Shown here: positions 22,738-33,823 of the stretch, piece after piece
How positions within the stretch are numbered: position 1 is the first letter of the stretch
How the letters are laid out: the number at the start of each line of letters is the position of its first letter
Origin: Durusdinium trenchii
Taxonomy: Eukaryota > Sar > Dinophyceae > Suessiales > Symbiodiniaceae
Direction: 5' to 3'
NCBI GenBank assembly: GCA_963970005.1
Contig: CAXAMN010021362.1
Coordinates: forward strand, 2,103,764 to 2,167,763
DNA: 64,000 bases
Made by a program: the position numbers and the translations under genes
The notes under the pieces: generated by a model
Seen by the model: only the letters and a program-made list of their open reading frames with translations
Told to the model about the DNA's origin: nothing
Database searches by the model: none

Positions 22738-23165
22738 CCAGATGGAATGCCGGGATCAGAAGATATGCCAGGTAGAATGCCAGCAGATATGTCAGAAATT
22801 CTGCGATATGCCAGATAGAATCCTAGAAAGTGTGCCAGGTAGAATAAGATATGCTAGATAGAATGCCAAACATATGCCAGAAATGAGGTGTCGGAAGATA
22901 TTGAATGACAGAACGGATGTTAGAACATGTGCCAAAGATGATATGCCAGATAGAATGCCAAATAGATGCCAGAAATGAGGTGTCGGAAGATATATGCCAG
23001 CTTGAATGCCAGAAGACATGCCAGATAGAATGCCAGAAACGATGCCAGAAGATAGCCAGGTAGAATGCCAGAAAGAATGCCAGAAGATGTACCGGTTTGA
23101 ATCTCAGAAGATATGCCAGATATAATGCCGGAAAGGATGTCAGAAGATATATGCTAGATGAAATG
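22738..23165. repeat. degenerate satellite, GATATGCCAGATAGAATGCC units
   Basis: About 430 bp built from shuffled 10-12 bp words (ATGCCAGA, AGATAT, AGATAGA). A longer higher-order block ending GAGGTGTCGGAAGATAT recurs near 22888 and 22980. No coding meaning is evident. Confidence 0.9.
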
Positions 23166-23224
23166 CTAGGTTTGAAGACCAGAGAAAAGGTCAGAGGCGG
23201 ATAGAGAAGACGGGGGGGTTGATG

Positions 23225-23331
23225 GTCCAAATACCATTTCTTTTTGCGGGTGAAATGGTATTTGGACCTGAAATGGTATTTGGTCCTACCTGAAATACCA
23301 TAGGTTCAGGTCCAAATACCACACGAAAAAT
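23225..23331. repeat. nested inverted repeat, AAATACCA words
   Basis: CCAAATACCATT and AATGGTATTTGG occur repeatedly in both orientations, with a long palindrome around GGACCTGAAATGG / CCATAGGTTCAGGTCC. It is probably one or two overlapping MITE-like hairpins abutting the satellite. Confidence 0.75.
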
Positions 23332-23415
23332 AAGGTTTTTCAGAACCAGGTGTTGCATGGTGAGAACGTGTGAGATACCATCACCGGATGGCGGATTGGA
23401 TCCGACGGATCCGAG

Positions 23416-23518
23416 GTCTGGGCGGTGTGCCGCACCATTCGCTTGGAAAGCCCCAAGTTGTTGGTCTGCACCGTGGACATGCCGCCTGGGAGCCCGAGCG
23501 CGGACGGTCCGTCGCGTG
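23416..23518 (+). CDS. exon resembling polyketide synthase pre-ketoreductase segment
   Basis: Acceptor GATCCGAG and donor CGTG|GTGTGG bound a 103-nt exon with very strong GC3. It reads VWAVCRTIRLESPKLLVCTV, then DMPPGSPSADG. In type I polyketide synthases and animal FAS the structural half of the KR domain carries W-G-x-x-R-T/V-x-x-x-E-x-P-x-L-x-x-x-x-V-D. This exon aligns to that pattern without gaps (W, R-T, L-E, P, L, V-D). No KS, AT, ACP or unambiguous TGGxGxLG exon was found nearby, so the assignment rests on this motif. A weak Rossmann-like segment at 36.2 kb (LLAGLFGGLN) might belong with it. Confidence 0.5.
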
Positions 23519-23927
23519 GTGTGGGTTCTACGCGTTGGTTTTGTTGCGGCGGTGGATTGATATCTGGTGCGCTGTGGGGTAGGTGAGAACCACAAACAAA
23601 AGACCAGCGGCGTGTGTGTGTTTTTTTGGTGTTTTGGTTAATATTATGAAGTCTGACGATTTTGTCAGATGTTCGACACCAGCCAGGTGGCAAAGAGGAA
23701 TAACTCCCAGCCAACTTTGATGGCCAGGTGAGCTGATTGATGAAGGACTGTTGGAGCAGCTGCGGTCACATCAGAGGTCTTCAGCAGTCACATCCCGATC
23801 CAGAATTATCTAAGACCATCTTCACCAATCCAGGCTTCGGCACAGAAGCCAGGATTTCTCTCACCTCACTTGTACGTGAGTGTAGTGCCTATAGGTTCTA
23901 ATCTGGGGATGCCAATTCCTGTTCCAT

Positions 23928-24032
23928 GACGTCACAAGACGGGGTGCGATCCATGGAGGTTCGGGGTGCCCCTGTCACATCCACTCACGTAAGGGGACGT
24001 TTCACACCACCCCGTCGAACGTGACTCCTGGT
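23928..24032. mobile_element. MITE-like family B, copy 3
   Basis: GTCACAAGACGGGGTGCGATC on the left and CACCACCCCGTCGAACGTGAC on the right, around the shared core CCATGGAGGTTCGGGGTGCC. The right arm has drifted. Confidence 0.85.
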
Positions 24033-24037
24033 TCAAT

Positions 24038-24125
24038 CCCAGACACTCCATGTATGCCATATATGCCTACATTGACCCCTCAAACCACCCCAATGTAAGC
24101 ATATATGGCATACATGGAGTGTCTG
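24038..24125. mobile_element. family C-like near-perfect palindrome
   Basis: 88 bp in which CCCAGACACTCCATGTATGCC pairs with its complement ending GGAGTGTCTGG. The interior ATATATGCCTACATTGACCCC pairs with an AATGTAAGCATATATGGC arm. It directly abuts the family B copy. Confidence 0.9.
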
Positions 24126-24298
24126 GTTCAATGACGTCATATATCGTTCCAAGAGTTTCCGCGGGACTGCCACACTCCGTGAGTTCCGTGAGTGAGTTCG
24201 TCTGCAGTTGTGCAAACCAATCACACAACAGAAGGAGACCTCGGTGTTTGGACCACCAGTTCTTTCGTCCAACGAGTAGGGCCAGGCCAGTGGGTGCG

Positions 24299-24394
24299 TC
24301 AGGTGCGAGGTGCTTCCGAGTAGGTCATGAGTCGCTCGGCGTAGGTCGTGGACGTCTCCAGATGTTGGGTGAAAGACTCCTCCAGCTCCGGAAA
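24299..24394 (-). CDS. candidate minus-strand terminal exon
   Basis: On the minus strand the frame reads FPELEESFTQHLETSTTYAE, then RLMTYSEAPRT and a stop (24299-24301), with high GC3. It would be the only convincing minus-strand exon. The opposite frame (GRLQMLGERLLQLRKAW) is also open and plausible, so strand is uncertain. Confidence 0.3.
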   Translation of the reverse strand, partial: FPELEESFTQHLETSTTYAERLMTYSEAPRT

Positions 24395-25470
24395 GCATGG
24401 AATAGCACGATTCCCACCACGCGACCTCCGGCTTTCCGTGGTCTTTTTTTTCCGTGAACCGACACGGATGCCCAGCTTTACCGGAAGGCAGGGAGGTTCC
24501 GAGGTTCCAACGGTTCCAACCATCGCCTTGTTCAGAGCAAGTGGTTGGATGGCCCACCATCGCCTCAAATCCCCGAAGGCCCTTGAAGGCCCTTCATCAT
24601 GACCATGACATGGTGGTGTTTATTCTTTTCTCCGGGGGTACAGACTCGTTCTGCCAAAGAGTAAGACCAAACTGTGTTCAAGGTAAGGCCGTAAGGCCTT
24701 GGCGCGTCCCAGGGAACATCTTCTGAGCTCTATGAGTTGGATGCAGGATTGAGGGCCTGTGGCACGCCGGCCTGCTGCCTCCCCGCACCATGTGGGGACC
24801 CAACGCCTGACGATGTGCCTAGCCTTCTACCACCCTCAGCCCGTGTGAGTGGCGCAGTTGCTCTGGTGGTTGTCGATGATTGAGATGGCATAGAGGCGCT
24901 GGAGCAGATGAAGGAGCCGACCAACCAGATGGTGATGGTCTGCAATGAGCCATGATGGCACCGTCCGCACTTCAAAAGAGTGATAAGAGGATATTCTTCT
25001 GAAGTGGTGCATTTGCAGGGTGTTGCGTACTCACATAATTGCTGTAGACTGTAGCTGCACTTAGATGAGCAAGAGCAAGCCATTCAGCTTATTTTCACAG
25101 ATTTTCAAAGCACATCTGCTGATTGACATCGCCTGCAGGTTGTGGGTTGTTGGCGTGCTGATTCGATGATCCAACCAAAAGCAAAGCGACAAGTCGACGT
25201 TTTTGAGAGGTGTTCAGCAACAAACAGCTGTGCAGTTCTTGATTGGACCTTATTCATGCCTGACTGGAGCTTCTTGGAGCTTCCTGGATCGGCCACCCCA
25301 GCTATTCAGCTTGTTAGTCCTCGGGGAATGGCGACTGCATAGTGACTACACCAGCAATGGCCAGAGCAGACAGACTCACCATGACTTGGCAAAATCGCGT
25401 CTGCCTCGGGATGTGTGAATGGCGACGATCTTGGAACATGTTCAGGTCCCGGCACTGTGACACTTGTGTC

Positions 25471-25595
25471 CCCAGACACTCCATGGGACTGATATATATA
25501 TATATATATTTACCTACACACCAGGGTGGTGATGTCAGGGGTCTGGCTTGATCGGTCAATATGCCAGTCCCAGGCAGGTCGTGTCGTACTGTTTG
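25471..25595. mobile_element. family C element with TA-rich interior
   Basis: It begins CCCAGACACTCCATGGGACTG and ends CCAGTCCCAGGCAGGTCGTG. A (TA)n run (25493-25511) and GGGTCTGGCTTGATCGG lie between. It seems a hybrid of two family C subtypes. Confidence 0.7.
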
Positions 25596-26171
25596 CGCTT
25601 GAACTGCGACAGCCACTGTGACAATAGTGGATTGGCTGGTCAGATGACAGCCTCAGTCCCAGACGCATTGGCTTGATGGCTTGATCTGGGATTATGACTG
25701 TGACAATAACTGTGATTTTTCACGTCCCCAGATGTTACTGTACGGCTCAGGGGATCGTGCTCCTAGCATCCTGATCTTTAAGAAACTAAATACACTCCCG
25801 AAAACTCACATGGACCCGGGTCGAATGGCACCCTCGAAAACTGTTTTCCTCTAGCTGCACCAGTGGTTTTCAGGGTCTAAATTTGAGTTTCAGTGGGGTA
25901 AAACATAGTAAATGATGTAACTTAGAACTTCCAATGGGTCATTAGAAACTCCACCTGGAAGCCGTAATCTTTATCACCACGAGTAGTATGGGTAAAATCG
26001 GGTGATGATATTGGACTCTCAAGGTACTCCCCAGAGGACCACATGGGGGTTCCCCAAACCACGCCTGGTTGGTCTGCGGAACATGGTGGAAACCGGTCAA
26101 TTCTGAGGTTCCATGGGCTCGTTTGCTGGAGGGTCATGAGACAAATTCCATTCCTGATTCAGATTCTTTTT

Positions 26172-26262
26172 CCCAGACACTTCATCGGCATATTGACCGA
26201 TCAGTTGGGGGTGTTTCAGGGGTCAATCCAGGTCAATATACCAGTCCCATTAGTCGTGTGTG
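26172..26262. mobile_element. family C element, decayed
   Basis: CCCAGACACTTCATCGGCA ... CCGATCAGTTGGGGGTG ... ACCAGTCCCATTAGTCGTGTG. The internal GATCAGTTGGGG word ties it to the copies at 41773, 58544 and 59479. Confidence 0.7.
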
Positions 26263-26347
26263 GTGACTTGTGTCCTCTTTCCGCTGCCGACTTTGGCGCC
26301 CAGGTCCAGCGCCACCACTCATGAGATGACTGACTGCATCCGTGCAG

Positions 26348-26428
26348 CTGGGGCGCCCGGAGACGAGCCTGGGGCACATCTCCATGTTCGGGGTTCGTTC
26401 GCTGGCCGTCCATGCCCCACCAACGAAG
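26348..26428 (+). CDS. candidate exon, unknown protein
   Basis: Acceptor CCGTGCAG. The frame reads LGRPETSLGHISMFGVRSLA, then VHAPPTK, with near-complete GC3 up to about 26420. Several GT sites could end it (for example GGG|GTTCGT at 26392). No family is recognised. Confidence 0.4.
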
Positions 26429-27483
26429 ATGCCGAAGAGATTTCATTTGGGGACGGATCAAAAAGCCTGGAACCATGTAGCGAACGACCGACATCAGCTA
26501 CTAGGTCAACCACTCTGGTCTCCTGGTTTTAACCCACAGCCATTTCATAGTCCAGTGTCTGCACATTTTTTCCTGTTTTTCTGGCAGTGGTGGAGGGGTC
26601 GTTGGGCCGTGATCTGTTTCTCCAGAATGGGCTGGCTTGGTTGGCTCGGGAGGGCCGCCGCAGGTGCCTGGTGTGTGCAATCGCGGTGGTAGCAGGTGCC
26701 TTGTTGTGTTGACCATGGCATTGTTTGGCGTGTGCAAACCATGCTGGTGAATCCTTGCTGGTGAATCGAAGTGAATGTACTTGGACAAGCGAATCCACTC
26801 GCTTCCTTTGTGGCCCATCTAAAGTACAGTACAACATCCTCAAGTCATTTGGCAACACTTCAACACCGTAAGTATCTAGGGCGGCAGGTGTTCAATTTCT
26901 CCCTAAGCCCAAGCCGCCAGGGCCACCAGGGCCACCAGAGCAAGACATGTTTGCCTGGTCCAAAGCCATCAGAGCGAAAGCCGAATGGTGAAAGCTCGTA
27001 GTTCTGTTGCACGGGCAGCTTCAGAAATGTGCAAAACCTCTGTCGTGGTACCTGTCTTTCTTCTTTCCGCCCTCTTCCCCTTCAATCCGATTGGCCACTC
27101 CGGGGCGGTCAGGAAACCGGGTGGCGACATCCCAAGCCCCGACGTCGGAGCGGTCGGATTCCGAAGGGGTGTCCCAGGACACTGATCACTAGTTGAGGCC
27201 AGACGGCATTTTAGAGAAAAGACCCCTGACTCACCATCCTCCACCACTGGGCCCCTCATCGGATTGATACACCATGATACACCGAAAGTTCACCGAAAGT
27301 CGCCCAAGTGAGTGCAGACGAGGTGGGGGTCTCAGGGTGGAAACCCTGAAGACATCCTGAAGACATCGAAGGAGAAAAACATCCGCCGCTGGATGTTGCT
27401 GCTGGTTGTGGCGGCATCCTCGCTTCCGACCAAAAGGAGAAAAACCTCCCCGGAACTTTCACGTTGACACCAAAAAGACAACA

Positions 27484-27594
27484 CCAGACACATGGGACTG
27501 GCATCTTGACCGATCAAGCCAGACCCCCTGACATCACCACCCCGACGGCCGTTTTCTGGGTCGTCCGACGTGTCAGTCCCAGACTGGTCGTGGG
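27484..27594. mobile_element. family C element
   Basis: CCAGACACATGGGACTGGC ... GATCAAGCCAGACCCCCTG ... GGCCGTTTTCTGGG ... CAGTCCCAGACTGGTCGTG. It has the subtype interior with CCAGACCCCC and GGCCGTTT seen at 27845, 50950 and 60338. Confidence 0.8.
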
Positions 27595-27618
27595 AACCGC
27601 ATCATCGGACCTTGGCAG

Positions 27619-27755
27619 GGGTCCCTCACCGGCTTTCTCCCGAAAACTTCCGCCCGCTCGCCCGCGCCTGCGCGTCGGGCTCCGAGCTGAGGCGCAGTTG
27701 GAGCCCGGTCCTCGCAACGAGATCGCCTTCATCGTCGATCGCAAGAATCAGCTAG
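27619..27755 (+). CDS. candidate exon, unknown protein
   Basis: Acceptor CTTGGCAG. The best part of the frame reads RLRVGLRAEAQLEPGPRNEI, then AFIVDRKNQ, with donor CTAG|GTTTGG at 27756. GC3 is high from about 27655. The EIAFIVDRK strand pattern suggests a beta-containing domain. An overlapping open frame (FRPLARACASGSELRR) has lower GC3 and was rejected. Confidence 0.45.
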
Positions 27756-27844
27756 GTTTGGGGGGGCACCGGTTGGGGCCAAGGGGGGGGGGTGAGGACT
27801 GAGGGCAGGGTCGTGTCAAACATGTTTAAACATTAAACATTAAA

Positions 27845-27961
27845 CCAGACACGACCTGCCTGGGACTGCCGGACTGCCGATCAAGCCAGACCCCCCCATT
27901 CAACCACCCCTGGCCGTTTCTCGGCAGTCCGACATGGCAGTCCCAGGCAGGTCGTTTTTGG
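27845..27961. mobile_element. family C element, well preserved
   Basis: CCAGACACGACCTGCCTGGG ... GATCAAGCCAGACCCCCC ... CCCCTGGCCGTTTCTCGG ... CATGGCAGTCCCAGGCAGG. The arms are nearly complete. The last bases (TCGTTTTTGG) have drifted. Confidence 0.88.
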
Positions 27962-28680
27962 GATTTAAACACGGGGGGGTGAGGACTCAGGGTGAGGACT
28001 GAGGGTGAGGACTCACCGGACCTGTCAGGATGAGCACTCGGTTATCGCCGGACTCCTTCATTCGCCGGGCTCCTTAACGAGGAACCAAATGGGAAAGACC
28101 TGGCAGACTGTTGTGCAAAATCCTTATCACCCACACGCTCCTGAACCCTCATATGCAGGGGCAAATCCCTATGGTTTTGAGGGACCAAGGGCTGTTTGGA
28201 GCGTCTGGGCAAAGCAATGGTTGTTTGGCAGACTGCAGACCCTATCCACGTTTCCCCCCCCCAGCCTTAAACGAAAGGCACTGCTTGCCTTTCATGCCAG
28301 GCAAGCGGCCATACTGATCCTCAGCTTCCAGATTTGCATTCCGTGAAAAAGACGACCTATACGACTGATCGTGCGCATACGGGCTTGAGACCAAATCAAT
28401 GAGGTGTTCACGTCCAAGTAAGACGGATGGATCATGAAACCAGACCCTCTAGTTCTGAAGTGCACCCATGCAGGTCTCACTTGGCGCCCCACACTTCAAC
28501 GTGCTGTGATGTTGGCATGAACATCACAAGAGACATGCGACGACCCACACTTGAAAACTTTACACTTGATGGCCAGGAATGACTTGTGGCTTGTCTGAAA
28601 CGATGTTCAAACGGGCGGTCTGCGGGGAATGTGGCGGTCCCTGAAAATGAACTGAACCATGTAAGAAACAACATAAAGAA

Positions 28681-28830
28681 ATGAATATTCGGCCCATCGA
28701 TCTCCCATGGTGCTGTCTGTGGCTTTTGGCACTCTTGCTCGCGCCAGAGGCAACACATGCAGCAGCGTGCAGCAACGCAGAAGGAACATGGATTTGTGGT
28801 TCAACGATGATCAAAGACATGTATTGTCAT
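28681..28830 (+). CDS. first exon of a secreted or membrane protein
   Basis: ATG opens a classic signal peptide: a short polar n-region (MNIRPIDLP), a hydrophobic core (WCCLWLLALLLAP), then a small-residue cleavage region (EATHAAA). The mature part starts CSNAEGTWICGSTM and has three Cys. A donor CAT|GTGCCT at 28831 ends the exon in phase 0. Read through, the frame stops at 28905 after 74 codons, so a single-exon mini-protein is also possible. The family is not recognised. Confidence 0.5.
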
Positions 28831-29073
28831 GTGCCTGGAAACTCGCAGGAAACCAGGGATCACGTGCATGGAGACTTGCCAAGAAAAGGCAAGACTCGAA
28901 TATAATCAATTCATTCATGCTCACCCCCAAAACCCTTCGGCTGTTTGTTTCCTTTCGACGAGCATTTATCATTATCATGTCTTTGTTCGGGTTTAAGGGA
29001 AACCACTCTTGGTGCACAATGCTTGTTCCAAAATGGCGACAGCATAAGAAAACACCTTGAGATCCTTTACAAG

Positions 29074-29278
29074 GTGGTTCTACTACGAACACATCCATTT
29101 TGGACATCGTCTGCTGGTACTCTTCACCGTCGCGCTACGCGAGCGAGCGAGCGAAGCGCTTCGCTTTGCCGCCCATCGCGCGGTTTTGCGTGGCGCCGCT
29201 GACGCCGACGCCATCAGGCACGCGTGGCGGTGGTTGAGGGGGCGCGTGTGTGGCTTGGACTTGAGGCTTCCAACAAAG
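29074..29278 (+). CDS. candidate internal exon, 68 codons
   Basis: Acceptor CTTTACAAG and consensus donor AAG|GTGGGT. It opens with one codon-completing base and ends in phase 0. It reads WFYYEHIHFGHRLLVLFTVA, then RERASEALRFAAHRAVLRG, ADADAIRHAWRWLRG and CGLDLRLPTK. Strong GC3, length and both splice sites make this one of the best unassigned exons. The first third is hydrophobic, the middle an Arg/Ala helix. No family is recognised. Confidence 0.6.
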
Positions 29279-30631
29279 GTGGGTCAGAATTTGAATGAAT
29301 TTGACTGTTCGACTATGACTATCTCAGTTGGGTACCCCAGGTTTTCCGGGTCCTATGAAACCGGTCACTTTTCACCTACCTCTGGCGAGACCCGGAGTCG
29401 ACGCCAAAGGACGAAAACCCAAACGTGGAGAACGGAGAACGGAGAACGAGTCAAATCGACTTCGGTCTCAGTTGTGGGGTTTCGGAGTCCAAATGGCTGG
29501 AAGTTCTGGGAAACGTGGATCTTCCAGATCTGATCTGGCGCAATGGCCTGTTTCGGCAAAGGCAGAGGAAAAAGGATGACAACAGCACCAGTTCTGTGGG
29601 AGAATCCTGAAAAAGGATCCGAACCCTTGTGGACCGTGTGACGCCGTGTAGGCCTATGGCGGCGGAGCATGGAGGTCGGGAGCTAGCGACCGGGGGGGGT
29701 GAGGTGACCTGGAGCCAGGCAGTTGGGCGGTTGGGGTGCCTATAATATTCGAAAGGCCAGAGTTTGCACTGGACATGTTCTTTTTCCTTCCCCACCACAT
29801 TCTTTATTCACACACCTTTTTTTTTGGTTCTTCCATGATCAGCATGAACAAAAGCATCACACGGTTCACGGTTCACGTTTGGCGATCACCCAAAGCCGCC
29901 ATTCGGACGATCCGATGAAGACCGCGCTACAGGTCCTCCCTTTGAGACCGCGCTACACGAGGCAAAGCCGAAGCCACCGACCCTGACCCTTCGTGGCGGC
30001 GTGTGTTTTGTTTTTTGGCGGTTTTTTCGGGTGAAAAGCTGGATTTTACGGACGTCATAGATGCACTGCCTTGAAGGTAGGGTTTGTACTGATGCATTGT
30101 TTTATGATTTAGGGTGGCTTGTTTGGTGCTTTCTTTCTCGTGTTAGTGGAATAGTGGAATCTGGACGGGCTTTAATCTTGGGTCAGGTTACCAGGAGACG
30201 ACCAGCACGAGTTTTTTTTTTTCAATATTTTTCAAGAAGGGAAGGTGGAGTGGCACCTGAGATGGGTCCCTTAGTAGAGGAATCTACAAACAATATGCTC
30301 CCTTAGTAGAGGAAGCTGTACACTTATCCAATGCCCACAAGCATGCCATGTTGGACGGTATATGAGCAGCAACATATTATATACATTTTCCAGTCGTAGC
30401 AGTCACCTCTGCGGGAGCCTCAAAACAATGAGGCAAGTACGAATGTTTCCTTTCACCCCACAACTCAAAACGTGTGAGACTTTGTGACTTCCTGCCACTT
30501 TCCATGGATGATGATCTGTGTGAGACTCGCAGTCGGATGGGCGTTTTCCTCATTTTTAGTACGCCCGCTTTTGTTTCCAAACGCCTTTCTGATTCTTGGG
30601 TTTCTTCTATTCCAAAAGGATAAGCGGATTG

Positions 30632-30961
30632 GTGGCAGTGCAGATGGCAGAATACCTTTCGGAAGGAGTTTTCGGGAGGATCATGGACATGTGGAAGTCG
30701 TAATGCCTCGCGGCGACGTATGGTACAATCGGCTCGTGGACCGCAGAAGACCTTGAAGGAGGAAGATGCGCGTCGCGCAGCGCATGAGCTGGGTGTGGTC
30801 ATGCCTTGCGGGCTCGCTGGAGGGGTGCGGTCAGCGGACGATCAGCGTGTTGGATCGCCGAATGCCTAACGCAAGGTCGAGGGGGCTGTGCGCTACATGG
30901 TCCATGTCGACAGTGCGCCAGCGGCTTCTGCATCCGCAGACGCGACAGTGAGACATGGTCT
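30632..30961 (+). pseudogene. frameshifted coding relic
   Basis: Two frames carry coding-like sequence back to back. VAVQMAEYLSEGVFGRIMDM runs into a stop at 30701. A different frame then continues NASRRRMVQSARGPQKTLKE, EDARRAAHELGVVMPCGL and a stop near 30868, after which the same frame resumes KVEGAVRYMVHVDSAPAAS. High GC3 but interrupted frames with no obvious introns fit a degenerate processed copy. The parent gene is not recognised. Alternatively there are unseen introns at the breaks. Confidence 0.4.
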
Positions 30962-31339
30962 ACAATGCAAATGATGCACCGGGCTGGAATGCATCATATA
31001 CATTAGCTTTCCTGGCAATCCCTCTGCTTAGAACCTCGCAGGCCACTGGGCAGAGTGTTGACAGATGTATTTTTGTCGAAATTTGTCGCAGTGAGGTTAG
31101 ATGGATCACCAAAAAAGGTGGTGCCCAGATAGCATGAACATAGCTGTATTCAAGGAAACGTGGTGCGAGATATGCTGCCCGAGTTGCCTTGCATTATTAG
31201 CACTTTGTGTGCTTGGATTGCTCTTCTTATTTTCTTTTCATCTTCCAGAAAAAAGGAAAAGGAAGACAAAGAGGAACAGGAAGAAAACGAGTCAGAGGAA
31301 GAAAGACTCAACATAGGCCCAACCCCAAAATTGCCTAAC

Positions 31340-31435
31340 CTAGCCGCCAACACCAACGACCAACAACCAACAACCAACACCAACACCAACGACCACACCA
31401 ACGACCACAACACCAACAACAACAACACACAACGT
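31340..31435. repeat. AAC-rich simple repeat
   Basis: Repeats of CCAACACCAACGACCAACAA and AACAACAAC. They encode Asn/Thr runs in one frame. A Lys/Glu-rich stretch precedes them, after a hydrophobic segment (CLALLALCVLGLLFLFSF, about 31180-31235). Confidence 0.85.
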
Positions 31436-32193
31436 CTGATGGCTGGCCTGCTGGCCCGCTGGTGGGCGTCCCCTTAAATCGCTTTGCACATGGCTGACCG
31501 GCCAACGAGCCGAGCTTTGAATGTCAATCCTCCGTTGATAGAGAAAGGCGCGCAGCACCAAAGAGTTCAACAAACTTCGCGCGACTTATCACAAACAGAT
31601 GACGCGCAGCAACTACGTGTGTTTGCAAGAGCAAGTGCACCGAAAGGCACCTATATGAATTTGAGGGAGCGTGTGCCCGAAAAGGGCACAAGACACCACA
31701 GCCTGGACTCTCAACTTGCGAACAAGGATGCAAAACGTTTCTGGCTGCGAGATTCTTCGTTTCTTTTCTTCACTTAAAGCTTCATATTCTCTCGCTTCCG
31801 ATTCTCTTCATATTATGTTTCTTTTCCTTTTGGTATCTTCTGGCTGCTTGCTTCTTGGCTTGGACGTTCTGCTCTCTATCCTGTTGCGCATAGGATGGAG
31901 CAGCAAGATTGATGACACCAGACCTCCAGAAATGGTCCAGATGGTTGTCACTGGCCTAACAAGTGCGATTTGGTAGGGGCACACTGCGAAAGAAACCTGC
32001 TATTTGGGACATGTTTTTGGTAAGGGTATCCCAAAATACTACCTGCGTCGATCTGCACCCAAAGGCACTTCGAAAACATGTGACGTCGCTTCAATTATCA
32101 ACTTGTTCTGACCATCATATTCCAATACCCACCGTCCCTGGTCCAGCCGGCGCCAACCACACAGCTTGGCATGCACTCGCTGATTTCGACCAG

Positions 32194-32262
32194 GCGCACC
32201 AGAGGCTGTTGGCCGCCCATGGTGCGGCCCTGGCCACGCTGGAGGCGGAGTTGGGGAAAGAG
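32194..32262 (+). CDS. candidate exon, Ala-rich helix
   Basis: It opens at TTTCGACCAG|GCG and encodes AHQRLLAAHGAALATLEAEL, then GKE. GC3 is near maximal and the pattern is coiled-coil-like. The 3-prime end is not fixed and the frame is open to about 32469. The frame is also open upstream from 31963. Confidence 0.4.
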
Positions 32263-33718
32263 GGAACCAAGGGGTTTGTTCTGAAGAAGACCTCCCGTCT
32301 CCAACAGGGGAGCTGTTCTGAACGAACACCAGGCTGGCAGATCACAACAGATGAAATATACACACCTGAGACAGGTGACCTACCCAAAAAGTATGTGGAT
32401 CACCTGCAAAAACCTTTCTTTGGGGATTGGTTGGGGTTGGGGGGCACCCCACGCAACAAGAACAGGTAGAATATTTGGTTCACCTGTCTTGCTCACGGAA
32501 AGAAAAGGGAGTCAGAAAAAGAATTCTTGATTTGTCTCGATTTTGGGCTGGTGGTGGTTGCCAGGTCGCTGGGTACACTAGGTCTTTGGTGTTTGGGTGG
32601 TATCCCACCAACAGATGTTGAGAATCTTGATCCCCCAACAAATATGGAACCTATGAGGTGGATCCGTTGGAATTTAGACATGTTGAGCAACTCGTCATTC
32701 AAATCACCTGCATGAGCCCCCTTGTTTTGAAACCAAAATGTGGTCCTAACGGCCGAGGATCTCCTGGGAAGGAGATGAACAAGTTGATGGACAGCTTGTC
32801 CTGATGGGCTGCACCACCAAAAGGTCTATTTTTGAAGGCACCCTGAAGCACCTCAGGCATCGCGAATTTGTTTTGCATTGCTGCAATGGATTTGGCCGGC
32901 CATTGTCCGTGCCTTCTTTGCTGCGAAATCGGCTCAGACCACTGAACCGCTTCATGTGCTTTTGAAAACGGCCCAACTAGACAAGCCAGGAGATGACAGA
33001 ACTTTTGAAGCACCACGGGTCCGACAGCGCACGCATATATATTCTTTTTCACCCAACCGACCTGGAAGCTGGCCTCGACACTCCCCACATACATTCGATT
33101 CCTCCGCCCTTCTTCGACTCCTCAGCCCATATTCCCACAAACATCAGAAAAGACACGTCGCATCTTGTTCTTGTTCCACCGGATCCTCTTATTCTTAATT
33201 GTTTCCCCCCAAAGACACATTCTTCTTCAACCGACTCACCCAACACGACCGTCTTCGACTCCACTCGGCGTCCCGCGGTGCGGCGCCATGCGCTGGGCGC
33301 TGGGCGCTGCGCCCTTGAGGCCATGGGTGTGTCCGGGCCCTGAGGCGAAAGGCGTTTGGTGGGCGCGTTTTTTGGATGTTTTTGAGCGAAAGGGAAGTGG
33401 TGGTCTGAAAACCGTGAAATCAACGAGGTTCATGACATTTCAAGCTCCCCCCCCAGGCCAAGACCTTTTCTTCGAACATGACTTAGGTTGTTCTGAGTGA
33501 TTCGCAAGATTTCCTTGACTCAGGTTTGCTGCTGGTGACGCTCGGCCACAGCACAGGCTGTGAGGATGATAGCCAGGAACTCAGACGTTTCCAGCTCCGC
33601 GAGACTTGATCAAAGCCCAGACGTGATCGGCTGAGAACGCGCGCGGATCTACATGAGAGCGATCTTTGGCGATCTTTGGCTTAGACTGAGACTCATAGAC
33701 CGAAGCTTTCAGCTGTTG

Positions 33719-33823
33719 CCCTGGGAGTCGGTCAGACTATAAAAGAATTGTCTTTACATGACCCGAAAAGGAGTTTCCTTTACTTCAGTCGGTTAAAATA
33801 TAGTCGAACTGGACTTCTAGGGT
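33719..33823. mobile_element. MITE-like family G, copy 1
   Basis: CCCTGGGAGTCGGTCAGACT on the left, then CTATAAAA, and TAGTCGAACTGGACTTCTAG on the right. About 105 bp. Copies are at 37598, and inverted at 34997 and 62955. Partial relatives are at 43560-43650 and 53590-53710. Confidence 0.85.

Noticed and set aside
22738..23165. CRISPR-like array
   Set aside because: Units are 10-12 bp, degenerate and without unique spacers. The genome is eukaryotic in character.
23300..23580. two longer open frames (CAAPFAWKAPSCWSAPW and VPHHSLGKPQVVGLHRGH)
   Set aside because: They overlap the PKS-like exon but have lower GC3 and no motif. The third frame is clearly better.
24038..24125. possible small hairpin RNA or tRNA-like structure
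   Set aside because: The palindrome belongs to the family C repeats. No tRNA A/B box or cloverleaf can be drawn.
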